DNA of 25,307 nt from a virus, in the IMG/VR virus record IMGVR_UViG_3300005513_000024, positions 1-25,307 of that record. The stretch is one strand, 5' to 3'. Below, in pieces: positions 1-6,367 of this stretch (position 1 is its first letter; each line of letters starts with the position of its first letter). Both the position numbers and the translations under genes were made by a program. The notes under the pieces are model-generated. The model was given only the letters and a program-made list of their open reading frames with translations. It was not told where the DNA came from and ran no database searches.

Positions 1-6
1 TCTCAT
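1..6 (-). CDS. start of a gene running off the left edge (partial)
   Basis: An ATG on the minus strand at position 6 is preceded by a GAGGAAAG ribosome-binding site about 5 bases upstream, and it follows the stop of the 223-aa gene by 25 bases. Only two codons lie in the window, so nothing can be said about the product. It indicates that the leftward operon continues past position 1. Confidence 0.35.
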
Positions 7-31
7 TTGCTTTCCTCGTGAAAGACCAACA

Positions 32-703
32 TCAAGCGGCATTGCGCGGCGCGCGCATCTCGCGCTGATAGGCGAGCCAAGAGCCGAGACGCCGCCACGC
101 GAGAATGTGTCCGATGGATGCTTGGTGCATGGCGCCAGTGCAGTCGCCGCCAGAGGCATCAAGAACGACCTTACTGAGCGCCTTGGCGTCGTCATTGTCC
201 TCGGCGATAATGCCGTAGATGCCCTTGAAACCATGGAATTGCGGATCGGCTTCGGGATGCTCCGACAGCCAGTTGCAGCCGGCAGACACCATCGCGCGAC
301 AGGTGCGCTCGTAGCCGCCACCAAAGCCGCTAATCTCGTCCATGTCGTCAGTCCATTCGAACCCGGCGATTTGCGTCTCTGGGAGCTTTGATTCCAGCGC
401 AGTGAGCCGTTTGCGCTCCTCGTAGTCGGCGAGCCACGCAGCGCGTTCAGCGTCTCGCTGTTCCTGCGTTTTGTAGAAAACCGGCGTTCCGTTCAGACAA
501 AGGCCGAATACCTCGCAGCCAGGGCCAGCGCCGCCATAATAGCGCGCCGTCATGCCGGGCTCGGGGATGACCGGAGTATCAGCCGGGACTCCACCGAAAC
601 AGCACGCGTCGACGCATATGGTGTAGCCACCATCGCTGTGCTTCTCGACGCGAGTAATCGTGACATCTTCAAAGTTCGTATCGGAGGCAGGAATCTCAAT
701 CAT
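32..703 (-). CDS. hypothetical phage protein, 223 aa
   Basis: No family was recognised. The protein is soluble, acidic in the middle and rich in Trp, Cys and Gly, with no signal peptide or membrane segment. A charged stretch at about residues 80-105 (EQRDAERAAWLADYEERKR) looks helical. The ATG overlaps the stop of the upstream methyltransferase gene as ATGA, so the two are probably translationally coupled. It is the most promoter-distal complete gene of the leftward operon. Its length and its position next to a DNA methyltransferase do not identify a job. It is real by coupling and codon continuity; the function is unknown. Confidence 0.75.
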   Translation of the reverse strand: MIEIPASDTNFEDVTITRVEKHSDGGYTICVDACCFGGVPADTPVIPEPGMTARYYGGAGPGCEVFGLCLNGTPVFYKTQEQRDAERAAWLADYEERKRLTALESKLPETQIAGFEWTDDMDEISGFGGGYERTCRAMVSAGCNWLSEHPEADPQFHGFKGIYGIIAEDNDDAKALSKVVLDASGGDCTGAMHQASIGHILAWRRLGSWLAYQREMRAPRNAA

Positions 704-1212
704 TGTTCGTTTCCTTGTTGAAGTTCATGCGGAGAGAGGATAAAGCAAGCGATGTGGCGGCCCGTGCCTTTGCCCTCGGATCCGTCCTCGGTGGCGAGCC
801 AGCGTACGTCGCCGAGATTCCTGACGTGGCCGTGCTCTCCCAAAATCACCTTGAGCAACATCAGCACCCACTTATCGATCGGATAGACCAGGATGACGAG
901 CTTGCCCTTGCGCCACTCCTCGATCGCCTTGCGTACCCATGCGGTCGGACCTTTCTTCTTGCCCTGGTGCATGATGGATCCGAACGGCGGATTGACGTAG
1001 TTCTTCGCGCCCCACTCGCAAGTGAGGCCGTCGAAGCTTTCCGGAAGCGGAAAAGGGCAGGGATCGAAGAATGGGCCACCGAACTCGGCCTCCAGTTCGG
1101 CAAGCAAGGCGGGCGGTGTCAGCCAGTAGTGCTTGCCGTCGTCGCCATTGCCCTTGTGAAATTTATTCTCTGCCGGCGCGAGCTGAGACTGATGAATTGC
1201 AATCTCGCTCAC
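700..1212 (-). CDS. phage N6-adenine DNA methyltransferase (Dam-like, PF05869 type)
   Basis: This is a 170-aa protein resembling the phage Dam-type N6-adenine methyltransferases. It shows an early WLTPP motif (residues 30-34), FFDPCP (about 48-53) for cofactor binding, and the catalytic NPPF motif (74-77) followed by a helix and strand (KLVILVYPIDKW). Family members transfer a methyl group from S-adenosylmethionine to adenine in DNA, either to shield phage DNA from host restriction or to alter regulatory sites. The start is GTG, overlapping the previous stop as GTGA, with GGAG 9 bases upstream. Together with the Lar-like gene just upstream it suggests an anti-restriction pair. The recognition sequence cannot be read from the protein. 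Confidence 0.85.
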   Translation of the reverse strand: MSEIAIHQSQLAPAENKFHKGNGDDGKHYWLTPPALLAELEAEFGGPFFDPCPFPLPESFDGLTCEWGAKNYVNPPFGSIMHQGKKKGPTAWVRKAIEEWRKGKLVILVYPIDKWVLMLLKVILGEHGHVRNLGDVRWLATEDGSEGKGTGRHIACFILSPHELQQGNEQ

Positions 1213-1796
1213 TTACCATTCTCCATCTTTGAGTTCACAGGCTGTGACGAAGACGGAGCGACCATCGCCATGCAGGCCGGACATGGCTTTTCGCAATTGG
1301 CTGGCTTCGTCTCGTCGTCGATATCTCGGATGTTCTCACGGCACCATTGAAGCGCGGTCGCCTTGTAGTCGCTTGCTGCCGGAGACGGACGGGCAACAAG
1401 CAGTGAGATGCGAGCAACAAGGTCTGAGAGCGTGAAGGGTTGGCCCGTGAAGCCGTGTGCGCGTTCGGCGCGATGACAATCGGCCTCGTTGTCAGTCCAA
1501 AAGCGGACGTGTCCATTTTCAGCAAAAGCTATCCAAGCGACGGGGCTGTCACTAGACGGCGCTCGCTCTGCAGGAGGGGCAGCGAACCCGCCACGAAGAT
1601 GCAGTTGAGCAATCTCGCTGGATGTCAGCTGTTGGGCAAGAACGCCGGCACGTCGCTCGTTCCACTTCTCCGTAGTCTCAGCGGTAGCGCCACACTGCAT
1701 GCAGCCAGGTGACACTGCGCCATCGCCCCACTTGGCAAATGCTGCATCAATATCTGTAGATCCACAGAACGGGCACGGCTTGAGTTCTTCGGTCAT
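1209..1796 (-). CDS. Lar-like restriction alleviation family zinc protein, 195 aa
   Basis: The N-terminus is LKPCPFCGS followed by CMQCGA (Cys 8, 11, 32 and 35), the four-cysteine knuckle of the Lar family, with the usual downstream W-N-R motif (KWNERR). Lar of the Rac prophage modulates type I restriction; most phage homologues are untested. The remaining 140 residues are an extension that includes an AWIAFAENGHVRFW stretch and a second CEKPCPAC cluster near the C-terminus. I chose ATG at 1796 because it starts the zinc motif and overlaps the upstream stop as ATGA. An upstream in-frame start at 1841 would add a basic tail lying inside the preceding gene. The family call is good; the role is inferred. 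Confidence 0.75.
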   Translation of the reverse strand: MTEELKPCPFCGSTDIDAAFAKWGDGAVSPGCMQCGATAETTEKWNERRAGVLAQQLTSSEIAQLHLRGGFAAPPAERAPSSDSPVAWIAFAENGHVRFWTDNEADCHRAERAHGFTGQPFTLSDLVARISLLVARPSPAASDYKATALQWCRENIRDIDDETKPANCEKPCPACMAMVAPSSSQPVNSKMENGK

Positions 1797-2092
1797 GGCT
1801 GCTTCACCTTTGCGAGGGCGGCGCGGGCGACCAGGGCGCAAAATTCATGCGCGTCGCTGTTTCCGCGGATGTAGGAATCGTCATTTTCTTTGCCGGAAAA
1901 GGTTGTCCGCGCGATCATCTCCAGCGCCTTCACCAGCTCGGGCAGGGCGAGGATCGCTCGCGCATTTGCCTCGCCGAGTACCGTGGCGATATGAACTCCG
2001 CCAATGTCAGGCCTTGTTCCCTTGATCTTGATATTGAGCGGGTCGCTATCGTCGTAGATCGACCATGGGGACGGTGTGTGCTGTTCGTTCAT
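1793..2092 (-). CDS. small phage protein with TPSPW and ANARAILALPEL motifs, 99 aa
   Basis: This resembles a very common phage early protein whose hallmark is an N-terminal TPxPW followed by ANAR-I-A-PEL-ALE. Here the motifs are HTPSPW (5-10) and EANARAILALPELVKALE (41-58). No biochemical function is established for these proteins, which usually sit in early or accessory operons. ATG at 2092 overlaps the upstream stop (ATGA), and the gene's own stop overlaps the Lar-like start. There are no membrane segments. The existence of the gene is secure and the function unknown. Confidence 0.8.
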   Translation of the reverse strand: MNEQHTPSPWSIYDDSDPLNIKIKGTRPDIGGVHIATVLGEANARAILALPELVKALEMIARTTFSGKENDDSYIRGNSDAHEFCALVARAALAKVKQP

Positions 2093-2436
2093 CTTCCTTC
2101 CCCCTGGCCGCCGGCGAGGGCTGCCTCCTCGGCAGCGATAGCCCGATCAAACAACGCCAAGACCTCGGCATGCGGGTTTGCGTCGTTGAACTGGCTGATC
2201 CACGCGTCCTTCGCAAGCTGCCGCCTTAAGACCATCTCTAGTGCGTCCTCCGCCTCCCGCGGGCTCAGGTCGGCGACGCGACTGATAGCGCCTATAGCGC
2301 AGAACTTGCACGCATCGCTGGAGTCCGTAGGGACGGCGTAGTCATCTTGATCTCTGGCGTACCGGCCTGTGGTCCACCGAGCGGGATCTTCAATCAGCGC
2401 CCGCGCATCTCGCAGAATCTTAACCGTACTGCTCAT
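2089..2436 (-). CDS. DUF6197-like phage protein, 115 aa
   Basis: The protein has the pattern of the DUF6197 family: IEDPARWTTGRYARD near the start, then CKFCAIGAI (Cys 43 and 46), then an ISQFND stretch followed by a helical end (EVLALFDRAIAAEE). The function of the family is unknown. ATG at 2436 has GGAG 8 bases upstream. A TTG at 2460 in the same frame would be only one base past the upstream stop and has no better site. The stop overlaps the next start as ATGA, so it is coupled to the TPSPW protein. The paired cysteines may bind metal, which is inference. Confidence 0.75.
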   Translation of the reverse strand: MSSTVKILRDARALIEDPARWTTGRYARDQDDYAVPTDSSDACKFCAIGAISRVADLSPREAEDALEMVLRRQLAKDAWISQFNDANPHAEVLALFDRAIAAEEAALAGGQGEGR

Positions 2437-2460
2437 GTTGAAGCTCCGCTTCCATGACAA

Positions 2461-2631
2461 TCAATCAAGCGCATCGCGCTCGACGAGAAGGCCCGTAGCA
2501 ACGAGTTCTTCCCGGATCAGTTTGCGAACGGCGCTTTCAATCGGCTCTACCCGCTTAGCCATCTCTCCGAGATTGCTATCGTCGATCTCAGCGCGGACGA
2601 AATTGATTAATGCGATAGCTAATTCATTCAT
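2461..2631 (-). CDS. small hypothetical protein, 56 aa
   Basis: A short acidic, helical protein beginning MNELAIALINFVRAEID. ATG at 2631 has an AAGGGGAAAG ribosome-binding site. The same frame is open upstream to 2769, but that part is Arg-rich and antisense to the HNH gene's reading, so the internal start is preferred. It sits 26 bases after the HNH gene stop and 24 bases before the next start. No family was recognised. Confidence 0.6.
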   Translation of the reverse strand: MNELAIALINFVRAEIDDSNLGEMAKRVEPIESAVRKLIREELVATGLLVERDALD

Positions 2632-2657
2632 CGGCTTTCCCCTTGCGAGAACGAAAC

Positions 2658-3050
2658 TCAGCCCTTCGGCCGGTTCGCGTTCAGTATTCCTTCGGCTATC
2701 TCGTCGTCGCCCGTGGCAGCGTAGAGAGCGAGTGCAAGCCCGAACGGGTCCATCCTGTGCATGGCCCAAAACTTCAGCTCGTTCATGCTGTGCTGTTGCT
2801 CGTGGTGCGCTCGGCAGAGCGGGACGGTGAACTTATCTGACGGGCGTTCCGCCCCTCCGGTCTGGCGCTTGCCATAGACAGCGCTTGCCGACCTGATATG
2901 AGCTGGATCAGGTCCAGGGGCGCCGCAGATGCAACAGAACAGCCCGCGAATGAACTGGAGATGCTTATCGTTCTTCTCTCGCGGCCGGCGCTGTTTGGTC
3001 GAGGCGACGGAGAAGGCGGTGTCTGGTCTGACGATGCGTTGCGCTCTCAT
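2658..3050 (-). CDS. HNH-type zinc nuclease-like phage protein, 130 aa
   Basis: The protein carries a CCIC pair (Cys 39 and 42), then PAHIRS (His 51), a basic loop, and VPLCRAHHEQQHSMNELKFW (Cys 79, His 82, 83 and 87). This order of CxxC, AH, LC-xx-H and QHS-x-NE-x-FW is typical of the phage HNH-like proteins near the DUF968/Ref group, which cut DNA or assist recombination; most members are untested. ATG at 3050 overlaps the upstream stop as ATGA, so a longer frame to 3197 is rejected as a shadow. Its place directly downstream of a Rad52-type annealing gene and its partner fits a recombination cassette. The nuclease activity itself is inferred from the motifs. Confidence 0.75.
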   Translation of the reverse strand: MRAQRIVRPDTAFSVASTKQRRPREKNDKHLQFIRGLFCCICGAPGPDPAHIRSASAVYGKRQTGGAERPSDKFTVPLCRAHHEQQHSMNELKFWAMHRMDPFGLALALYAATGDDEIAEGILNANRPKG

Positions 3051-3541
3051 GCTCCTACGCGCTCCCAGGCTTGAAACTGATCGTCTAGCTGCTTCCAGAT
3101 CACGCGGGCGCGTTGCTCGGTATTGAGCAAGCTTCTCGACGAGACACCGCATATGAGACGAACGCAGTCCGCAGGATCGGAGCCTGCCTCCTGCCAATCA
3201 GCGCGCCTTTCTTCTTTCAGAAAGGCCATGAACGCAGCGTTATTGCACCGGAGCGCGGCCTGCTGAGCCGGGGGCAGATCGCGCCAGTCCCGTTTGCCCC
3301 CAGCCTGCGGCTTGTCCTCAACGGGCTGGGGGCGCTCGGAAGCAGGCTTGGACTCCTGCTGCGAGTTGATAGCGGCGATTGCGAACCAACGCTCAGCGGC
3401 AGGGTTCGGCATGCCGCCGAGCACTTCATATGCCGCATCGAAGTCAGCCAAAGGAATTTCGAAGATCAATTGCACGCATTGGCGCGTCTTGATGTTCTTG
3501 AGGTCGGAGAATGTAGCTCGGAAGGCGAGGGGGCCGGTCAC
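3047..3541 (-). CDS. conserved phage protein encoded next to the Rad52-like gene, 164 aa
   Basis: Two parts are visible. The N-terminal 50 residues are beta-like (ARATFSDLKNIKTRQCVQLI). A Pro/Lys linker follows, then a C-terminal domain with AAFMAFLKEE, DPADCVRLICGV and SSRSLLNTEQRARVIWKQL. The C-terminal pattern (a Gly-Val-x-Ser-Arg stretch followed by a helix) is common in rhizobial prophages, always unassigned to my knowledge. The start is GTG at 3541, overlapping the Rad52-like stop as GTGA. The gene is coupled to both neighbours, so it may be an accessory factor in recombination, which is inference from position only. Confidence 0.75.
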   Translation of the reverse strand: MTGPLAFRATFSDLKNIKTRQCVQLIFEIPLADFDAAYEVLGGMPNPAAERWFAIAAINSQQESKPASERPQPVEDKPQAGGKRDWRDLPPAQQAALRCNNAAFMAFLKEERRADWQEAGSDPADCVRLICGVSSRSLLNTEQRARVIWKQLDDQFQAWERVGA

Positions 3542-4203
3542 GCTGCTTTCTCCTGCTTTGGAAGTTTGGCGATAACGAGCGCCTTGAGCTGGTCAACTTC
3601 AGTGGCGCTCAAATCGAAGTCTCGGCGGGCCTGCTTCTCAGCTTCCCACCACGCGCGAATACGCGGGTCGGCATCTGGGAACGATGCGAGCTTGGCCTTA
3701 CAATCAGCAATGTATGTTGCTTTTGCATCGGACGGCTCATGCGGCGCTGGCTGCGGCTTCGCCCCACCAAGTACCTTCGCGAGCCGCGCGTATTCCTTAT
3801 CCGCGATCCGGAATGATCGGCCGGCCGCTTCGATCTCCACCCATGGAGAGTCAACATCGTACAGGTAACGACCGATGCCCCACTTAACCGCAGCGCGCTT
3901 GAACGCATCGCTAAGCGCGCCCTTTTCGGCCTCTACGTCGCTATCTCCGGCACCGTCGGCCTTCCATATCCACTCTTCGCCGATCTTGATGCCGATCGAG
4001 CAAATGGTTTTCTTGCCTTCCGCATGGGGATAGGCGCACTGCCAGCCAGCAACGCCACACACCTCGTCAAGACGCTCCATTACGTCCCTGGCGTCGATAT
4101 AGGCCAGGGCCATGCCGCGCTTCTTGTCCGCTGTAGTGCTGCCGATCCGCCAAGACACTTTTGCAGGATCAAACGGCGCGTTGAGCTTGCTAACGTCAAT
4201 CAC
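3538..4203 (-). CDS. Rad52/22-type single-strand annealing protein
   Basis: The first 135 residues match the Rad52 core fold: WRIGSTTADKKRGMALAYID, then VMERLDEVCGVAGW, a KTICSIGI strand, W-KADGAGDSD, and EKGALSDAFKRAAVKWGIGRYLY, a highly typical annealing-protein helix. Phage Rad52-like proteins anneal complementary single strands during double-strand break repair, replication and recombination. A Lys/Asp-rich C-terminal extension of about 85 residues follows. I chose GTG at 4203 because it overlaps the upstream stop (GTGA) and has GGAG 8 bases before it; a TTG at 4251 would overlap the upstream gene by 52 bases. The neighbouring HNH-like gene is a plausible nuclease partner. Confidence 0.88.
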   Translation of the reverse strand: MIDVSKLNAPFDPAKVSWRIGSTTADKKRGMALAYIDARDVMERLDEVCGVAGWQCAYPHAEGKKTICSIGIKIGEEWIWKADGAGDSDVEAEKGALSDAFKRAAVKWGIGRYLYDVDSPWVEIEAAGRSFRIADKEYARLAKVLGGAKPQPAPHEPSDAKATYIADCKAKLASFPDADPRIRAWWEAEKQARRDFDLSATEVDQLKALVIAKLPKQEKAA

Positions 4204-4427
4204 AGTCCATTCTCCGTCTGCCCATCGCGTCTCTTCACGAAGCACGGGCAATGCCCGAGGTTGATCGAGGCGCAGCGATTATAAGGCTCTGCGTGGACCC
4301 ACTGCCGCGGAGCCACCGCGTTCAAATTCTCAAGGCGCGGAAACTTGACGCAAAGCCACTGCCGCGGAGACTGCTTTCGCGATTGCTCGTGAACGTTGTC
4401 ACAGTCTTCGCACGGCGTAATGTTCAT
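4200..4427 (-). CDS. cysteine-rich conserved phage protein, 75 aa
   Basis: Six cysteines (6, 9, 26, 52, 60 and 62) sit in a pattern CEDC, WLCVKFPRLE, YNRC and GHCPCF that I know from short rhizobial phage proteins of unassigned function. The spacing is consistent with a zinc-binding fold. ATG at 4427 overlaps the upstream stop as ATGA and the stop overlaps the GTG of the annealing protein. The same frame is open further upstream (to 4748), but that stretch is the shadow of the preceding gene. Confidence 0.7.
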   Translation of the reverse strand: MNITPCEDCDNVHEQSRKQSPRQWLCVKFPRLENLNAVAPRQWVHAEPYNRCASINLGHCPCFVKRRDGQTENGL

Positions 4428-4696
4428 GCATCCACCGGCTTGCTCTGATACGCGGCCTGGGCTCGCACGATCTCCTCGAGCGCATGCGCCAGAACCTTCC
4501 GACAGGCGGCTAATTCGTCTTCGGCATAGGACTGGAAGCCGGGGCGAACCGGGAGTGCTCGAGCATGCCGAGCAGCCATCTGCGCACCAGAAATGATGAA
4601 CTGAAGGTGAGGGGCGACCTTCTGATCCCAATCGCTCAAAGGCATCGGGCGAAGCTCTCTGACGTTCTCGGGAGGAAGTTCGATTGTATCGCTCAT
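4424..4696 (-). CDS. hypothetical phage protein, 90 aa
   Basis: The gene encodes a soluble, helical protein starting MSDTIELPPENVRELRPMPL and ending in a long amphipathic helix (ELAACRKVLAHALEEIVRAQAAY). No family was recognised. The ATG overlaps the upstream 52-aa gene as ATGA and its stop overlaps the Cys-rich gene. The continuous coupling on both sides is the main evidence for it. Confidence 0.7.
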   Translation of the reverse strand: MSDTIELPPENVRELRPMPLSDWDQKVAPHLQFIISGAQMAARHARALPVRPGFQSYAEDELAACRKVLAHALEEIVRAQAAYQSKPVDA

Positions 4697-4851
4697 CTGA
4701 TCCTCTCAATGCATGCTTTGATCGGCGCCATCTCCCGGCGGACTGCATCCAACTCGCGCTCGTAGTCCGCGAGGTCGTTCTCGTTCACCGGCTCGTTTTC
4801 CTGCCGGCGCTTCTGCCAATAGGCCAGAAGGGCTTCGTCACGCGGCTGCAT
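4693..4851 (-). CDS. small charged helical protein, 52 aa
   Basis: The reading frame begins MQPRDEALLAYWQKRRQENE and is almost entirely charged helix. ATG at 4851 shares bases with the upstream stop (TGATG), preceded by GGGAGCGGCG, and its own stop overlaps the next ATG. No family was recognised. A short coiled-coil protein of this sort may act as an adaptor, but that is only a guess from composition. Confidence 0.6.
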   Translation of the reverse strand: MQPRDEALLAYWQKRRQENEPVNENDLADYERELDAVRREMAPIKACIERIR

Positions 4852-4940
4852 CACGCCGCTCCCATGATAAGGTTTGCGAGGAAGTAAATGGCCCAGCCGG
4901 AGAACAGGAGAGCCGCAATCTCGGTGAGGTCGCGGATCAT
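4851..4940 (-). CDS. 29-aa single-pass membrane peptide
   Basis: A short frame begins MIRDLTEIAALLFSG and ends NLIMGAA, with one hydrophobic segment over residues 7-28. ATG at 4940 overlaps the stop of the upstream 99-aa gene as ATGA and its TGA overlaps the next start as TGATG. The fit of both junctions makes chance unlikely even at this length. The role is unknown; small phage membrane peptides can act in superinfection exclusion or lysis control, which is inference. Confidence 0.5.
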   Translation of the reverse strand: MIRDLTEIAALLFSGWAIYFLANLIMGAA

Positions 4941-5236
4941 GCCGTCACCTTCGCAAGCTCGCGTTCATGATCGTGGCGATAGGCGATGCGGTCGGCCTTG
5001 TTCATGGCCTCCGCCTTCAGTTCGCCTTCTGCGAGGTCGAGCATTTCGGTCGTCATGTCGTCGACGAAGCCGTCTTCGATCCGATGGATGAAGACGATGT
5101 TTTTCAGCTCCCCGGACTTGATCATCTCGACGATCTGAGTTCGGGTCATCTCGGGCTGAACCACGGCTTCCATGCCAAGCCGGCCGCCGAGGTCCTGCAT
5201 CACAACGAAATAAGGAAAGCTGCGAACGTTTGGCAT
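4937..5236 (-). CDS. hypothetical phage protein, 99 aa
   Basis: A soluble protein opening with MPNVRSFPYFVVMQDLGG, followed by a predicted helix (TRTQIVEMIKSGELKN) and a strand (IVFIHRI), and ending in a charged helix (EGELKAEAMNKADRIAYR). ATG at 5236 has GGGAG about 9 bases upstream; the longer in-frame start at 5275 would overlap the previous gene. It lies 13 bases after the upstream stop. No family was recognised. Confidence 0.65.
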   Translation of the reverse strand: MPNVRSFPYFVVMQDLGGRLGMEAVVQPEMTRTQIVEMIKSGELKNIVFIHRIEDGFVDDMTTEMLDLAEGELKAEAMNKADRIAYRHDHERELAKVTA

Positions 5237-5249
5237 TGCCCAATCTCCC

Positions 5250-5561
5250 TTAAGCCGCGGCTTCTTCGCGCTCAACTTCAGCGCAAGCGCTCATCGAGCG
5301 AATGAAGTAGAGGTCAGCTCGCGTATTCGGGCCTTCATGGCGCTGTGCGATACAGCCAGCCAAAGCCTCGTCTAACGAGGCGTAGCTATAATGAGTGGAG
5401 AGGCCATCGATGTAGGTGCCAAACAACCGCTCGCGTCTCTTATCGGGCACGTTGTCTGCCTGATGAGACCAGTACTCGATCACGGCATAGGGACCGATCT
5501 CATGTACGGCGATCAAAGACGACCCGCGCCAGACGTAAGCTGTTTTGTCGATGGTGGTCAT
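5250..5561 (-). CDS. hypothetical protein, first gene of the leftward operon, 103 aa
   Basis: The protein begins MTTIDKTAYVWRGSSLIAVH, is beta-rich, and ends in an acidic helix (SACAEVEREEAAA). ATG at 5561 is preceded by a GGAGACGGGG ribosome-binding site. It is the first gene of the leftward block, facing the 5562-5829 control region, so it is likely the first translated early gene. No family was recognised. Confidence 0.65.
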   Translation of the reverse strand: MTTIDKTAYVWRGSSLIAVHEIGPYAVIEYWSHQADNVPDKRRERLFGTYIDGLSTHYSYASLDEALAGCIAQRHEGPNTRADLYFIRSMSACAEVEREEAAA

Positions 5562-5620
5562 TGCCCCGTCTCCATCTGCAGCCAGGCGGCTGCGTTCGAT
5601 GGAGAGGAGTATGGCGAAGA

Positions 5621-5660
5621 AATTTGGAAACGCAACAACTATTTTCGAATAAATTTGGAA
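5621..5660. promoter_or_regulatory. direct repeat AATTTGGAA, possible operator pair
   Basis: The 9-mer AATTTGGAA occurs at 5621-5629 and again at 5652-5660, 31 bases apart (about three helical turns). Its reverse complement TTCCAAATT lies at 6338-6346 in the repressor/cro interval. Being shared by the two divergent early control regions suggests a common regulator-binding site. No promoter hexamers were convincing here. Confidence 0.35.
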
Positions 5661-5699
5661 GCCCGTATAACCACGGGAACGAAATAGTGAGCCGTACTA

Positions 5700-5721
5700 A
5701 TGTTAGGTTGTGGACTAACAT
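5700..5721. promoter_or_regulatory. 7-bp perfect inverted repeat in control region
   Basis: ATGTTAG at 5700-5706 and CTAACAT at 5715-5721 form a perfect inverted repeat around 8 bases (GTTGTGGA). The size and symmetry fit a dimeric repressor operator better than a terminator, as no T-run follows. A weaker repeat, CCCGT/ACGGG at 5662-5677, lies nearby. Confidence 0.4.
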
Positions 5722-5754
5722 ATGACACTTTTAAAATGAGGCTTGCTGAAAATC

Positions 5755-5788
5755 AGAACATAATATAGAACGAAAATAGAACATAACT
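5755..5788. repeat. three tandem AGAAC-type repeats at helical spacing
   Basis: AGAAC followed by an A/T-rich tail occurs at 5755, 5767 and 5778, giving units AGAACATAATAT, AGAACGAAAAT and AGAACATAACT. The 12- and 11-base steps put all copies on the same DNA face. They lie upstream of the rightward 66-aa gene and between the leftward operon and the repressor gene. They look like an operator array or small iterons. Confidence 0.4.
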
Positions 5789-5829
5789 GGCGGGCTGGTG
5801 CCTACGTAGTGTGGCGAAGGGGGCTGGGA

Positions 5830-6030
5830 ATGCAGGATGCAGGCTGGAAACGGCGTCACGCCGTTCAAATCGCGGCTCAGCTGCCGGAAGACCCCGATGA
5901 CGCAATTGCGGTGCTAGAATTGGCTCGCAGCCTGGTGCTCAACTTCCTGATGGAGCCTCAGCCAGCCTTGGTAGCCGTCGAGCGATCTGCCGAGATCAAA
6001 GCGTTCCCGGCCTCGGCCAGTTCTCGCTGA
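5830..6030 (+). CDS. conserved small phage protein, 66 aa
   Basis: The protein begins MQDAGWKRRHAVQIAAQLPE and continues DPDDAIAVLELARSLVLNFLM. This resembles a recurrent rhizobial prophage protein with an H-A-QIAAQLP helix followed by D-A-VL-LVxxF, function unknown. ATG at 5830 has AAGGGGG 6 bases upstream. The last 73 bases overlap, on the opposite strand, the 3' end of the repressor gene, so rightward transcription here would be antisense to the repressor message. Confidence 0.5.
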   Translation: MQDAGWKRRHAVQIAAQLPEDPDDAIAVLELARSLVLNFLMEPQPALVAVERSAEIKAFPASASSR

Positions 6031-6278
6031 CGCTTGACGGTCAGATGATCATCGAGCCCACGCCAGAGCCAATCTAGGCTTAGATCAGGCCATTTCTTGA
6101 CGATCATAAACGCGACCTCCTTTGAGAGGGGTATTCCCCTTTCAAAGTTGTTCCATCGTTTGACATCGATCCCGAGCTGGGCGGCAAATGCGCTTTGGTT
6201 CCCGCCAGCCACGAGATAGCGCAGGCACTTCAAGCGCCAAGCGATAGCCTTGTCGGAGTCGGGTCGCCATTCATCCAT
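5958..6278 (-). CDS. XRE-family repressor-like DNA-binding protein, 106 aa
   Basis: A helix-turn-helix of the Cro/CI type spans about residues 12-65: NQSAFAAQLGIDVKRWNNFERG is the recognisable pair of helices, then SKEVAFMIVKKWPDLSLDWLWRG. It lacks an S24 peptidase domain, so it is not a LexA-like self-cleaving repressor; it may be controlled differently or by an antirepressor. ATG at 6278 was preferred; a TTG at 6287 is also in frame and has AGGGC close upstream. It is divergent from the cro-like gene, the standard layout of a lysogeny switch, with the shared operator region at 6279-6367. Confidence 0.75.
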   Translation of the reverse strand: MDEWRPDSDKAIAWRLKCLRYLVAGGNQSAFAAQLGIDVKRWNNFERGIPLSKEVAFMIVKKWPDLSLDWLWRGLDDHLTVKRQRELAEAGNALISADRSTATKAG

Positions 6279-6367
6279 GCCCGCCAAATTGCCCTGTTCA
6301 AAATTATTTCGCCAAGAAAGTCTTTGGGACCTTGCGCTTCCAAATTTCTTGGGCGATATTGGCTCGC
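6279..6367. promoter_or_regulatory. repressor/cro divergent operator-promoter region
   Basis: This 89-base interval separates the divergent regulators. It contains CCAAGAAA (6312-6319) and its complement TTTCTTGG (6345-6352) as an inverted repeat, plus TTCCAAATT at 6338-6346, which is shared with the leftward control region. A weak rightward promoter can be drawn with TTGCGC (6332-6337) and GATATT (6355-6360), spacing 17; it would give an almost leaderless cro message. Confidence 0.45.

Noticed and set aside
703-1350. Plus-strand 215-codon frame over the methyltransferase gene
   Set aside because: Shadow of two confidently assigned minus-strand genes.
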